From NCBI GenBank assembly GCA_913058395.1, contig CAJXQI010000003.1, positions 1-64,000 on the forward strand: a stretch of DNA of 64,000 nt, read 5' to 3'. The position numbers and the translations under genes are program-made. Below, one piece after another: positions 16,615-26,188 of the stretch (position 1 is its first letter; every line of letters begins with the position of its first letter). This DNA is from an uncultured Colwellia sp. (GTDB lineage Bacteria; Pseudomonadota; Gammaproteobacteria; Enterobacterales; Alteromonadaceae). The notes below the pieces were generated by a model, which saw only the letters and a program-made list of their open reading frames with translations, was not told the DNA's origin and made no database searches.

Positions 16615-19218
16615 ATGACGATGAAAATTAATAAAAAACATGCTGTTAATAGTAAAGCATTTAAAAGTAACAAGTTTCAAAGTGTAGTGGTGAAGCTTAC
16701 TATGAGCTTGATTTTAGCGGGTGCTCTGGGGTGTGCTGATAACGAAAAAAAAATTGATAAAAGTAACATTAAAACTGTTGATGAAGTTGCAGAGTTTTGG
16801 CCGAAATTACCTCAAGCATTACCCTATGATGAAGCACTTGAGCTCAAGGTTACGAACTTAGTTGCTGAAATGACCTTGGCGCAAAAAGTTGCGCAAATGA
16901 TCCAGCCTGAAATAAGAGATATCACCGTTGAAGACATGCAAAAGTATGGCTTTGGCTCATACTTAAATGGTGGCGGGTCTTTTCCTAACAATAACAAACA
17001 GGCAACACCACAAGACTGGATAAAACTTGCAGAAGATATGTACCAAGCGTCTATTGATAGCAGTATTGATGGCTCAGCTATTCCAACTATGTGGGGTACC
17101 GATGCGGTTCATGGTCATAACAATGTTATTGGCGCGACGCTATTTCCTCACAATATTGGTTTAGGTGCAGCTAATAATCCTGACTTAATAGAAAAAATTG
17201 CTGCTATCACCGCGGCAGAAGTTATGGTGACCGGAATAGATTGGGTTTTCGCTCCAACCGTTGCTGTAGTGCAAGATGACCGCTGGGGAAGAACATATGA
17301 AGGCTATTCAGAAGACCCCACTATAGTGAGAAATTATGCCAGCGCAGTGGTTAAAGGTTTACAAGGTTCACCTGATAAAGACTTTTTATCTGACGACCGT
17401 GTTATTAGTACCGTAAAACATTTTCTAGGCGACGGTGGCACAGTTGCTGGTGATGACCAAGGAGATAATATTTCAACCGAAAAACAACTATTTGAACTTC
17501 ATGCTCAAGGCTATATTGGCGGTTTAAATGCTGGTGCACAGTCAGTTATGGCGTCATTTAACAGCTGGCATGGTAAGAAAAACCACGGTAATAAATATTT
17601 ACTCACTGACATTCTAAAAGATCGCATGGGCTTTGATGGTTTTGTGGTCGGAGATTGGAATGGACACGGGCAAGTTAAAGGTTGTACTAATGAAAGCTGC
17701 CCGCAATCAGTCAATGCTGGCCTAGATATTTTTATGGTACCAACCGATGCATGGAAGCCACTTTATGAAAATACTATTGCGCAAGTTAAGTCAGGTGAAA
17801 TTTCGCAAAGCCGAATTGATGATGCAGTAAGTCGAATTTTACGAGTGAAATTACGTGCGGGCTTATTTGAAAAACCAAGCCCGGCAACACGTAAGTTATC
17901 AGGTAAAACGAAATTAATTGGCCAAACAAGTCACCGTGATGTTGCTCGTCAAGCCGTGCGAGAATCACTGGTTTTATTGAAAAATAATCACAATATTTTA
18001 CCGATTTCGCCAAAGAGTCATATTTTGGTTGCTGGTGATGCGGCAAATAATATTGGCAAGCAGTCAGGTGGCTGGTCGGTTACATGGCAAGGTACAGGTA
18101 ATAAAAACTCTGATTTTCCTGGTGCTCAGTCTATTTTTGACGGTATTAATCAACAAACATCTTTAGCTGGCGGAAGCGCGACACTGAGCGTTGATGGTAG
18201 TTTTGCTAAAAAACCTGATGTTGCAATTGTCGTCTTTGGCGAAGAGCCTTATGCCGAAGGCCATGGCGACCGAGATAATTTAGAGTTTCAACGTGGCAAT
18301 AAAAAAGACTTAGCGCTTTTGAAGCGTCTTAAGCAACAAGGTATACCCGTTGTAGCCGTATTTATTAGTGGTCGACCTATGTGGGTAAATGCTGAGCTGA
18401 ATGCTTCTGAAGCTTTTGTCGCAGCATGGTTACCAGGTACAGAAGGTCATGGTGTTGCAGAAGTATTGCTTAAAAATAGTGAAAATGAAGTTAACCATGA
18501 CTTTTTAGGTCGCTTATCTTTTTCTTGGCCAGCAACGGCTGATCAAACGGCAACTAATCATTATGATGTGAATTATCAGCCGCTATTTAAATTTGGTTAT
18601 GGTTTGAGTTATCAAGATAGGGTGATGGTAAGCAATGATTTTGATGAAACATCACAAGTTTCTCATGATCAATTACCGAATTTAGCCTTGTTTGTTGGTG
18701 CAGCAAAAATGCCATGGAAAATGCAATTAAAGTCGGGAAATGAAAGTGCTGATATCACTTCTAGCGTGCAGTCGCTCGGCGCGGTTACATTACAAACATT
18801 AGATAAAACGGTGCAAGAAGATGCTAGAACAGTGTCTTTTGATGGTAGCAAACAGGCTAGCGTGGTGTTAACGAGTAACTTTCCTGAAGATTTACGCGCC
18901 TATAAAGAAGCTAATGCGACATTAACATTCTCGGTGAAAGTCAATTCTGTGAGTAATGCGCAAATTTTATTGTCTATGGCTTGTGAGCAGCAATGCCCCG
19001 GCTCAGTAAATCTGACAAAAGTTCTGCATTCGATGGCGTTAGATAGCTGGGAAAACATCTCCATTGATTTGCAATGTTTTGAAGATGCTGGCGTAGACTT
19101 TTCACAGGTAACTAGCCCATTTCAGATAAGTACTACTGGGGCGGAGAGTTTGAGTTTTGCTGATATGATTATTGAGCCTAACTCCGCTGAAACCGCGACT
19201 ATAAGTTGCCAAAAGTAG
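16615..19218 (+). CDS. GH3 beta-glucosidase/exo-beta-glucanase, exported
   Basis: This is an 867-residue family-3 glycoside hydrolase. The N-terminal signal segment (MSLILAGALGC) ends at a cysteine near residue 40 that could carry a lipid anchor, although the lipobox (A-L-G-C) is not ideal. The catalytic nucleophile is the aspartate in FVVGDWNGH (about D347), and the substrate-binding KHFLGDGG precedes it at about 268. The (alpha/beta)6 sandwich domain follows (KNNHNILPISPK, then PDVAIVVFGEEPYAEGHGDR). A C-terminal beta-rich extension of roughly 180 residues recalls the marine exo-1,3/1,4-beta-glucanase ExoP. The longest frame reaches into the transporter gene; GGGA before the ATG at 16615 decides the start. 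Confidence 0.92.
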   Translation: MTMKINKKHAVNSKAFKSNKFQSVVVKLTMSLILAGALGCADNEKKIDKSNIKTVDEVAEFWPKLPQALPYDEALELKVTNLVAEMTLAQKVAQMIQPEIRDITVEDMQKYGFGSYLNGGGSFPNNNKQATPQDWIKLAEDMYQASIDSSIDGSAIPTMWGTDAVHGHNNVIGATLFPHNIGLGAANNPDLIEKIAAITAAEVMVTGIDWVFAPTVAVVQDDRWGRTYEGYSEDPTIVRNYASAVVKGLQGSPDKDFLSDDRVISTVKHFLGDGGTVAGDDQGDNISTEKQLFELHAQGYIGGLNAGAQSVMASFNSWHGKKNHGNKYLLTDILKDRMGFDGFVVGDWNGHGQVKGCTNESCPQSVNAGLDIFMVPTDAWKPLYENTIAQVKSGEISQSRIDDAVSRILRVKLRAGLFEKPSPATRKLSGKTKLIGQTSHRDVARQAVRESLVLLKNNHNILPISPKSHILVAGDAANNIGKQSGGWSVTWQGTGNKNSDFPGAQSIFDGINQQTSLAGGSATLSVDGSFAKKPDVAIVVFGEEPYAEGHGDRDNLEFQRGNKKDLALLKRLKQQGIPVVAVFISGRPMWVNAELNASEAFVAAWLPGTEGHGVAEVLLKNSENEVNHDFLGRLSFSWPATADQTATNHYDVNYQPLFKFGYGLSYQDRVMVSNDFDETSQVSHDQLPNLALFVGAAKMPWKMQLKSGNESADITSSVQSLGAVTLQTLDKTVQEDARTVSFDGSKQASVVLTSNFPEDLRAYKEANATLTFSVKVNSVSNAQILLSMACEQQCPGSVNLTKVLHSMALDSWENISIDLQCFEDAGVDFSQVTSPFQISTTGAESLSFADMIIEPNSAETATISCQK

Positions 19219-19374
19219 CGAAAACTTAAGGTTAGTGTATATCGGGTTTCAGTTGAAGTTACCTGTCACCCGATTACAATTTGTTGCAGTATCTGTTCAT
19301 TTTTACAACAGTTTGCTTTTCTGGTTTAGTTAAAATAGCGCTATTATTTATGCTTAACTATACAGGGAATAGCC

Positions 19375-19620
19375 ATGTTGACTTCTGTAACAGCAGACTC
19401 AAGAGCTAGAGAGGTAACTATTATTTACTATGGCGAACAGTCACTTGAACTGCAGCATAGTGTCGAGGTTTTCCCGCAGCTTAATAATGGTCGTGTAGTT
19501 ATTCCAGAAAGTTACAAAGAAGGTAAGTCTATTATCGCTGTATGTAACGGGCGAGTAGAGATATTAAATAAATTTGGTGAACGTATTGAGTTTCCATCAA
19601 AAAACTCTCAAGCAATGTGA
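19375..19620 (+). CDS. TIGR02922 family small protein
   Basis: This 81-residue cytosolic protein looks like a member of TIGR02922, a small family of unknown function known mainly from Colwellia and Shewanella. The recognised pattern is an N-terminal strand VTIIYYGEQ, a middle FPQLNNGRVVIPESYKEGKSIIAVCNGRVEILNKFGERI and an amide-rich end. A GGGAA site precedes the ATG. It sits between the GH3 gene and a terminator, 156 bp after GH3, so it may be transcribed separately. Nothing links it functionally to sugar use. Confidence 0.72.
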   Translation: MLTSVTADSRAREVTIIYYGEQSLELQHSVEVFPQLNNGRVVIPESYKEGKSIIAVCNGRVEILNKFGERIEFPSKNSQAM

Positions 19621-19634
19621 TTATTTTTATCATT

Positions 19635-19663
19635 AAAAAAGCAACCAAATGGTTGCTTTTTTT
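19635..19663. terminator. Bidirectional terminator
   Basis: GCAACC (19641-19646) pairs with GGTTGC (19651-19656) around AAAT, with six flanking A on the left and seven T on the right. It separates the small plus-strand gene from the convergent halogenase gene and can serve both. Confidence 0.85.
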
Positions 19664-19686
19664 GTGTCTTAAATCTGCGCTAACAC

Positions 19687-21171
19687 TCAGTTCGAAGGGC
19701 AGTAATGCTTAATGAAGTCATCATGTTCGGGCAATTTCTCAACAGCTTGAGTAATGGCTAATTTCATACTTGCTAAAAACTTCTGAAGTTCATCATCGCT
19801 CATAACATTGGCTATTTGGTGATACTGCGTAGGCATTAAACCTTGGCCAAACATCACTTGTGTCCAAGAATCAACGCGGAAAATATCACCGTCATCTAGA
19901 AATACACGTCCTGTTTCTTTAAATAAAGCTATTTTATGCGCAAGTGATTCTGGTATTTCCATGTGCTGGCAGTGTTGCCAAAATTCACTGTCTTGGCGTT
20001 GGTTAACCTTATAGTGCAAAACAATAAAGTCGCGTACGGCATTTAATTCTGAATCAAATTTACTGTTGTATTCCTTAATGCCTGATTCTGTAACGCCGTT
20101 ATATGGAAACAAACGTAGCAAACGTACAATAGCGGTCATGATCAGGTGAATACTGGTTGATTCCAACGGCTCAATAAAGCCGCTAGACAAACCTATGGCA
20201 ACACAGTTTTTATGCCAGCCCTTTCTTCTACGTCCGGTTTTGAATTTTATTACTCTAGGTTCAGTGATCGTTTCACCGTCAACGTTATCAAGTAATAAGG
20301 TTTTAGCATCATCATTAGATAAATACTTACTGCAAAAAATTAAACCGTTACCGACCCTATGTTGTAGCGGAATTTGCCACTGCCAGCCTGCCTTGTGCGC
20401 AATAGAGCGGGTATACGGCCTAGGTTTTGACACCGACTTTGTTTGTACGGCAATAGCGCTGTCACAAGGCAACCAGTGTGACCAATCGTCATAACCGGTA
20501 TGCAATGCTTGCTCTATTAATAGACCTCTAAAGCCTGTGCAATCAATAAATAAGTCAGCTGATATGGTTTTACCTGAAGCTAAAGTGATTGCGCTAATAT
20601 TACCTGTTGAAGGGCATTTATCGACTTGAGAAATTTTCCCTTCAACGCGCTCGGTGCCTAACTTCTCGCTAAATTTGCGCAAGTATTGTGCATAAAGTGT
20701 CGCATCTAAGTGATAGGCATAATTAATCGGCATATCTTTGCTAAGTGCGAATTTATTCTGCTTGGCAGCTTGTAATTCATAACAATATTCACCAAATTCA
20801 TCTTTATGACCGCGCATTTTCCCATGTAGCCAAAAGTGATGAAACTCGCCAGCCCAACATTCCTTGCCGGTAACACCAAATGAATGAATATATTCATCGT
20901 CCACTTGCCCCCAGTTTTCAAAACTAATGCCTAGCTTAAAGGTTGCATGTGTTGCTTTCATGACTTCTTGTTCATTAATACCGAGCAATTTATGAAAGTT
21001 TTTGATCGGTGGTATGGTTGCTTCACCCACACCAACGGTACCAATCTCGTCAGACTCAACTAAGGTAACTTTAATGTTATTGCCAAGTAGCTTTGAAAAG
21101 GCGGCGGCTGTCATCCAACCTGCGGTACCTCCACCGGCAATGACAACCTGTTTTATTGCAGTATCACTCAT
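19687..21171 (-). CDS. Flavin-dependent tryptophan-halogenase-family protein (copy 1)
   Basis: This 494-residue FADH2-dependent halogenase-family protein (PrnA-like) has the GGGTAGW nucleotide-binding loop at residues 13-19, the catalytic lysine K79 (ATFKLGISFENW), the diagnostic WQWQIP at 263-268 and the flavin-binding SSGFIEPLESTSIHL. All residues expected for hypohalite formation and relay are present, so it could be active. Homologues of this kind often sit beside TonB-dependent receptors in Caulobacter, Xanthomonas and Alteromonadales, where the substrate is unknown. It follows a paralogue with a 13-bp gap and ends at a terminator. Confidence 0.88.
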   Translation of the reverse strand: MSDTAIKQVVIAGGGTAGWMTAAAFSKLLGNNIKVTLVESDEIGTVGVGEATIPPIKNFHKLLGINEQEVMKATHATFKLGISFENWGQVDDEYIHSFGVTGKECWAGEFHHFWLHGKMRGHKDEFGEYCYELQAAKQNKFALSKDMPINYAYHLDATLYAQYLRKFSEKLGTERVEGKISQVDKCPSTGNISAITLASGKTISADLFIDCTGFRGLLIEQALHTGYDDWSHWLPCDSAIAVQTKSVSKPRPYTRSIAHKAGWQWQIPLQHRVGNGLIFCSKYLSNDDAKTLLLDNVDGETITEPRVIKFKTGRRRKGWHKNCVAIGLSSGFIEPLESTSIHLIMTAIVRLLRLFPYNGVTESGIKEYNSKFDSELNAVRDFIVLHYKVNQRQDSEFWQHCQHMEIPESLAHKIALFKETGRVFLDDGDIFRVDSWTQVMFGQGLMPTQYHQIANVMSDDELQKFLASMKLAITQAVEKLPEHDDFIKHYCPSN

Positions 21172-21184
21172 GTTTTATCTCTTA

Positions 21185-22729
21185 CTATTGTTGTTGGCAG
21201 TAATGGTTTATCAGCTCGCGATTACTTGGCAAACCTTGCTGAAACTGTTGTTTTTGTTGTTGTACTTTTGTGAACAATTGTTCAGCTATTTGGTTATTTT
21301 CAAATAACGTTTGATGTTGGTGTGACTTGGTATGGTAGCCCATGCCGTAAAGTACATATTGATAACTTGCTGACGGAAATACTTCTTCATTTTCAATAAA
21401 GTCATAGCGACTAGGGGGCTGATATTTCCACAATTGTATTAATTCAGCGAGTCGATCGGGAATACTTGCTGCCTCTTGATTATCACGCCAATAATCACTA
21501 TCCCGTCTTTGGCTAAGCACATAGTGTAATTTTAGAAATTCGATCACTCGCTGCCAGCGGTAACTAAAACGACTGTTGAAGCGTTTAGCGGTAATATCCA
21601 TTTGCTGGCGTGTTTGCGGTAATTGTTCGCTGATCATGGTGATTGATAGCTCAATCATGGCAAGTGCCGAAGCTTCGAGTGGTTCAATAAAGCCAGCCGA
21701 CATACCCACGGCAACACAGTTTTTATGCCAGAACTTTTCCCGATAGCCAGGCATAAATGCCAGTTTTCGTACGCTAAGCTTTCCACTCTCTTCATCACCT
21801 ATTGAGCTGGCGATATATTGGCGAAGCTGCTGCTCAGCTTCATTGTCATTAGTGTGAGCACTAGAATAGGTATGACCAACACCACGACGAGAAGGTAAGC
21901 CAATATCCCAAATCCAGCCACTAGTTTGCGCAGTGGATAATGTTGCAGAAGCGATATTGTTTTGTTGAAAGTAGGGGACTTGTGTTGCTAATGCACAATC
22001 ATTAAACAGTATATTGTCTTGCTTGATGAGCGGGATATTAAAATGTTTATTAATCAATAAACCCACGCTACCAGAGCAGTCGATAAATAAATCACCTTCA
22101 ATCATTTGGCCATCTTGCGTGACCAACTTCTCAATATCGCCAGATGGAGAAGAAACTATCCTTTCTATATGGGCAACTAGGTGTTTAACCGCTAACTTTT
22201 CGGTACAGTGCTTTTGTAAAAGAGTGGCAAACTTTCCAGCATTGAGGTGATAGCCATAGTTAGTAACTGCGGCATAAGGTGGCGTGGCAATTTGTTTTGG
22301 CGCTAAGCCCATTTCACAGGTGTGATATTGAGCATTAATGGTATCGGCAAAAGCTTGCTGGGAATGTGTTGCTTGCCAATGTTTTTGTAAGTCGATTTGG
22401 CTATAGCCTTCAGGGGTCATAAAGGGATGATAGTAAAACTCACCATCTTTCCCTGTTTGCCAATTGATAAACTTTGAGCCTTGCTTAAATGAAGCATCGC
22501 ACTGTTGAATAAATTCGAGTTCAGTAATGCCTATTTTGTCTAACGTGTTGCGCATTGACGGCCAAGTGCCTTCACCAACGCCAATGGTTTTAACATTGGG
22601 AGATTCAACCAGTGTAATTTCAAGTGATTGTTGCTGCGCAATTTTATGCTCTGCGGCAATAACTCCTGCCGTTAACCAACCGGCACTACCACCGCCAACA
22701 ATGATTATTTTTTTAATTGCTTTATCCAT
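21185..22729 (-). CDS. Flavin-dependent tryptophan-halogenase-family protein (copy 2)
   Basis: This 514-residue paralogue of the neighbouring halogenase has the GGGSAGW loop (12-18), the lysine K82 (ASFKQGSKFINW), a WIWDIGLP motif at 272-279 (the canonical W-x-W-x-I-P has an extra residue here, with Pro two places later) and SAGFIEPLEASALAM. The two copies share the same domain order but differ clearly in sequence, so they may act on different partners. It lies downstream of the TonB-dependent receptor, separated by a weak terminator, and 13 bp before copy 1. Its substrate is unknown; tryptophan itself is not implied by the context. Confidence 0.86.
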   Translation of the reverse strand: MDKAIKKIIIVGGGSAGWLTAGVIAAEHKIAQQQSLEITLVESPNVKTIGVGEGTWPSMRNTLDKIGITELEFIQQCDASFKQGSKFINWQTGKDGEFYYHPFMTPEGYSQIDLQKHWQATHSQQAFADTINAQYHTCEMGLAPKQIATPPYAAVTNYGYHLNAGKFATLLQKHCTEKLAVKHLVAHIERIVSSPSGDIEKLVTQDGQMIEGDLFIDCSGSVGLLINKHFNIPLIKQDNILFNDCALATQVPYFQQNNIASATLSTAQTSGWIWDIGLPSRRGVGHTYSSAHTNDNEAEQQLRQYIASSIGDEESGKLSVRKLAFMPGYREKFWHKNCVAVGMSAGFIEPLEASALAMIELSITMISEQLPQTRQQMDITAKRFNSRFSYRWQRVIEFLKLHYVLSQRRDSDYWRDNQEAASIPDRLAELIQLWKYQPPSRYDFIENEEVFPSASYQYVLYGMGYHTKSHQHQTLFENNQIAEQLFTKVQQQKQQFQQGLPSNRELINHYCQQQ

Positions 22730-22823
22730 TGTTCCTACCTAGTGAGAACACGTTTTTCAGTATTTGTTTTTGGACATCAGTCTTAAAATGACTAACACCT
22801 TATTTGATATTGTCATTAAAAAC

Positions 22824-22849
22824 AAAAAGCCGCAATTATGCGGCTTTTT
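22824..22849 (-). terminator. Terminator/attenuator after the TonB-dependent receptor
   Basis: AAAAAGCCGC and GCGGCTTTTT form a ten-pair stem around AATTAT. It lies just past the receptor stop codon and before the two halogenase genes, so partial read-through would set the receptor above the halogenases in expression. Confidence 0.8.
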
Positions 22850-22864
22850 CATTTTTACATTAGG

Positions 22865-25800
22865 TTAGAAAGTATAGCGAGCACCAATTGCATAGCGTGC
22901 ACCTAAATCTTCTAAGCGCCAAAGCTGCGCTTGTGTTCTACCATGAGTACGAGAAGACTCCTCGGTAACATTAATCCCTTCAAAGAATACTGACAATTCA
23001 TCGTTAACTTGATAAGCAACGTTAAAGTCGATTTGAGAATAAGATTCTGTATAACCGGGCTCATTAATATATTGTGCTTGAGTATTTAAGAACTTATCAC
23101 GCCAGTTATAGGCGATACGCGCCTGAAAGCCGTCTTTTTCATACATGGCAACAAGGTTAGCAGTATCACTTAAACCTACCAAAGCGAACTGTGTAACGGT
23201 TGGGTCGCCATTATCGTCAAAGCCAATATCACCATTTACTGTGGTGTAGTTTGCTTGAAAGCCAAAACCACTATCGCCAAAGAAGTGTTGAATGGCGAAT
23301 TCCATACCGTAAACGTTAGCTTCTTTATTGTTAACATACTTTGAAACGGTGAAGTCCATTAATGGATCGTCAGCGTTAGGCGAAATATCGTAGGCCTGTT
23401 CAAATTGGTCTCCGGTCATAGAGTTAAAATCAACACCGTTTTCCATTGCGGCAACCATAGAAAATAAATTGGTATCAGTTACCTGTAAGCCAAGTGCTTC
23501 TAAAGCCGCTTGTGCAGCTAAAGCGCGAGGGCCTGCGGTAGCGTCTCGTAAACCGTAAACATTTTCTGTAACTGGCTGGCGCCCAGCAAAATTACTCACA
23601 CGTTTGTCGTAAAAACCTAATGATACATAGCTTGTATCTTCGAAATACCATTCGGCAGAAATATCGACATTATCTGATTCAAGCGGTGCTAAGCTAGGGT
23701 CACCACTTGCTGCTGTACCAAGTTGAGCGCCTGATAAAATAGTTGGGTTACTTGGCCCGCTAACGCTGCCCGGTGCCGCACTTAATTGGTCATAACGTGG
23801 GCGTGCAATAGTTTTGCTATAAGAAAAACGTGCTTTAACATTTTCAACTACTTCAAGGTCAAAATCGAAGCTAGGTAGCAGGTGGTCATAACTTGAAGAG
23901 CCTGTAAATATTTGTGCAGCACCACCATTTTTAACATTAAAGTCATTATTACCTTCCCAAAGAACTTCTGTTGGTAAAGCAATGTTATCGGTAGAATCAA
24001 CATCGGTACTAGCGTATCGTAAGCCAGCACTTAAGTTATATGGCATGCCACCAAGTTCGCCCGCTAATTCAAACTGGAAAAATACTGCAGTAACATCTTC
24101 TTTAATTTTTCGGTTAGTGTTGTATGGGTCATGTGCTAAGAAGTCAAAACCATAATTATCACCAGCCCAAGCACCAATGCGAGAAGCACTACCCGTAACA
24201 CCACCAGAATAAACGCCGGAGGTACTGAAATCATCAATTAAACTTGGAATATTTACTGGCGTTAAGAAATCTTCAGGTAATTCACCTGGGTTTTCAACGC
24301 CCCAGTTACCCATCGTATGGCGAGTATCTGATTGTAAGGCATGACTTTCCATAGAACGTGATTCAATACCAAACTCAATACTACCTTCATCGAATTCATA
24401 AAGGCCACTTAAGCGTACTTGGTCAATTTCAGTTTTTTGCGAAGCACGAGTTTTATCTAAAATTGAGGTGCCTATATCGGAATTATCTAATTGGTTATTA
24501 CAATTTAGCCTTTGAACCATATTGCCATTGCCGTCATCAACAAGGTAACAATCATCAAAAGTCATGAGTAATGCTGGTAAACCATTATTGAAGTTTACCC
24601 CTTGTGCAGCAGCAACATTAGCGCCTAAACCTGCATTCACCCAGCTACCATATTTTGCGCCTGGGCGACTATCAGCAGAAGAGCTATGGCCGTCGAAGGT
24701 CACGGTGAACTGATCATTCACTTCGTACTGTAGATTCAAACCAATAGATTTATTTTCATTAATTTGATTAAGTTCTTGTTGGGCAAGTCCTAAATCACGA
24801 GGATTTTGATCTCGACGTTCTTCGCTATAGCCAATTGGCGTTTTAACGGTATTGTCATCAAACGTTAATGCCGATTTATAAGTGTCCATCCAAATAGACT
24901 GTTCCGCGCGGTTTGCGTGAATGTCTTGTTTTGAATACGTGTAATCAAGCGTTGCGGTTAAGTTATCAACAGGGCGATATTGTAACGTTACTTGGGCATT
25001 GGTACGTTCACGCTCATTGTCTTGAACAAAGTAACGTAAATCTGAAGGCAAAGAGAATAACTGCCCAGCCGAAGGCGCATTTGTTAATACGGCAGGCGTT
25101 CCGTCTTGTTGCTGTGGGATGCTTGAAATATCTTCGTATGCATTGGTACGCCATTGGTTAACAAAGGCACCTGCAACCGAGCTATCGCGACGTTGAAAGT
25201 TCGCTGAAATAGAAGCACCAAAGCGCTCATCGTCATCAGTCCAACTTAGTAAACCCGAAAGTTCAGGCGTTACATCGCTACCTACGCGGTTGGTGGTATC
25301 GTGTAAGGCTTTTGCACCAAAACTAGCTTGTGTGCCTGGGTTATCTAAAGGTTTGCCAGTTACAATATCAATGGTTGCACCAATGCCACCAGTTGCGATA
25401 TTTGCTCGGCCAGTTTTATAAACTGATACAGACTTTATAGCGTCTGAAGAAAGGTTGGCAAAATCAAATGCACGTGTACTTTGATCACCTAATGATGCGC
25501 CCGGCATAGTACGACCATTAAGCGTGATCATATTAAAGTCAGGGCCAAAACCACGCACGGTAACTTTACTGCCTTCGCCGTTAGAACGGTCTATTGATAC
25601 ACCCGTAATACGTTGTAGTGATTCTGCTAGGTTAGTATCAGGAAATTTACCAATATCTTCTGCTGAAATAGCATCAACAACACCACTCGCATCTCGTTTT
25701 AATCTTGTTGATTCTTTGATACTTGAGCGCATTCCTGTTACTTGAATGACTTCTATTTCTTTTTCTGCGTTACTCGCTTCTTCCGCATATATTGGTGCAA

Positions 25801-25870
25801 CAGTGCTAACGCCTAATATTAGCGATAAGCTTGTTGCTATGCGTGACTTTTTATATGTTGTGTTATTCAC
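22865..25870 (-). CDS. TonB-dependent receptor for oligosaccharide uptake
   Basis: This outer-membrane receptor of about 1001 residues has a signal peptide (SLSLILGVSTVAPIYA), a TonB-box-like segment with EIEVIQVTG, the plug domain (KFPDTNLAESLQRITGVSI, then GSKVTVRGFGPDFNMITLNG) and a 22-stranded barrel ending in YAIGARYTF, whose terminal Phe is the usual barrel-assembly signal. It belongs to the large receptors found in carbohydrate loci of Caulobacter, Xanthomonas and Alteromonadales. GGGGAG lies 6 bases before a GTG at 25870, so that start is chosen over an ATG 21 bases upstream. Two perfect LacI-type operators lie 58 and 114 bp upstream. Confidence 0.92.
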   Translation of the reverse strand: MNNTTYKKSRIATSLSLILGVSTVAPIYAEEASNAEKEIEVIQVTGMRSSIKESTRLKRDASGVVDAISAEDIGKFPDTNLAESLQRITGVSIDRSNGEGSKVTVRGFGPDFNMITLNGRTMPGASLGDQSTRAFDFANLSSDAIKSVSVYKTGRANIATGGIGATIDIVTGKPLDNPGTQASFGAKALHDTTNRVGSDVTPELSGLLSWTDDDERFGASISANFQRRDSSVAGAFVNQWRTNAYEDISSIPQQQDGTPAVLTNAPSAGQLFSLPSDLRYFVQDNERERTNAQVTLQYRPVDNLTATLDYTYSKQDIHANRAEQSIWMDTYKSALTFDDNTVKTPIGYSEERRDQNPRDLGLAQQELNQINENKSIGLNLQYEVNDQFTVTFDGHSSSADSRPGAKYGSWVNAGLGANVAAAQGVNFNNGLPALLMTFDDCYLVDDGNGNMVQRLNCNNQLDNSDIGTSILDKTRASQKTEIDQVRLSGLYEFDEGSIEFGIESRSMESHALQSDTRHTMGNWGVENPGELPEDFLTPVNIPSLIDDFSTSGVYSGGVTGSASRIGAWAGDNYGFDFLAHDPYNTNRKIKEDVTAVFFQFELAGELGGMPYNLSAGLRYASTDVDSTDNIALPTEVLWEGNNDFNVKNGGAAQIFTGSSSYDHLLPSFDFDLEVVENVKARFSYSKTIARPRYDQLSAAPGSVSGPSNPTILSGAQLGTAASGDPSLAPLESDNVDISAEWYFEDTSYVSLGFYDKRVSNFAGRQPVTENVYGLRDATAGPRALAAQAALEALGLQVTDTNLFSMVAAMENGVDFNSMTGDQFEQAYDISPNADDPLMDFTVSKYVNNKEANVYGMEFAIQHFFGDSGFGFQANYTTVNGDIGFDDNGDPTVTQFALVGLSDTANLVAMYEKDGFQARIAYNWRDKFLNTQAQYINEPGYTESYSQIDFNVAYQVNDELSVFFEGINVTEESSRTHGRTQAQLWRLEDLGARYAIGARYTF

Positions 25871-25927
25871 TTGTATCTCCCCTCGAGACATTTAATCACA
25901 TTCAACCTAGTTATTCATAAGTAATTT

Positions 25928-25941
25928 TGTAAGCGCTTACA
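25928..25941. promoter_or_regulatory. LacI-type operator (receptor-proximal)
   Basis: A perfect TGTAAGCGCTTACA palindrome 58 bp upstream of the TonB-dependent receptor start. It is identical to the operators at 15146 and 25984. Confidence 0.85.
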
Positions 25942-25983
25942 TTTTGAGTTTTTTTAAAAAGCCAGTGATTGTAAGCTTGTATT

Positions 25984-25997
25984 TGTAAGCGCTTACA
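25984..25997. promoter_or_regulatory. LacI-type operator (receptor-distal)
   Basis: A second perfect TGTAAGCGCTTACA palindrome, centred 56 bp from the first. The spacing nearly equals that of the pair at 15146/15205, suggesting cooperative or looped binding. Together with the site at 26175 it fills the 443-bp region between the receptor and the GPH symporter; the rest of that region is AT-rich and shows no gene. Confidence 0.85.
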
Positions 25998-26174
25998 TAA
26001 AGTTAGATGAAAAAAATATTTACGTCAATATTTTTTTGTTCATAAAATAAGCTTTATATTTTATCTTGTTGATTTTTAGTGTATTAAATGTGCATTGTGT
26101 GTAACTGAAATGTACGTTAGTTAGGCTTTATTTAAGAAAATTAGCGTGATTGTAATCGTGTAAATTAATTTTAA

Positions 26175-26188
26175 TGAAAGCGCTTTCA
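26175..26188. promoter_or_regulatory. LacI-type operator (GPH/GH94 side)
   Basis: TGAAAGCGCTTTCA is a perfect palindrome with the TGAAA half-site on both sides. It lies 125 bp upstream of the GPH symporter and is the natural control point for the symporter-GH94-gluconokinase-CBM9 unit. Confidence 0.8.

Noticed and set aside
26150-26164. A sixth degenerate LacI-type site
   Set aside because: TGTAATCGTGTAAA shares only part of the palindrome; it is not counted with the five clear sites.
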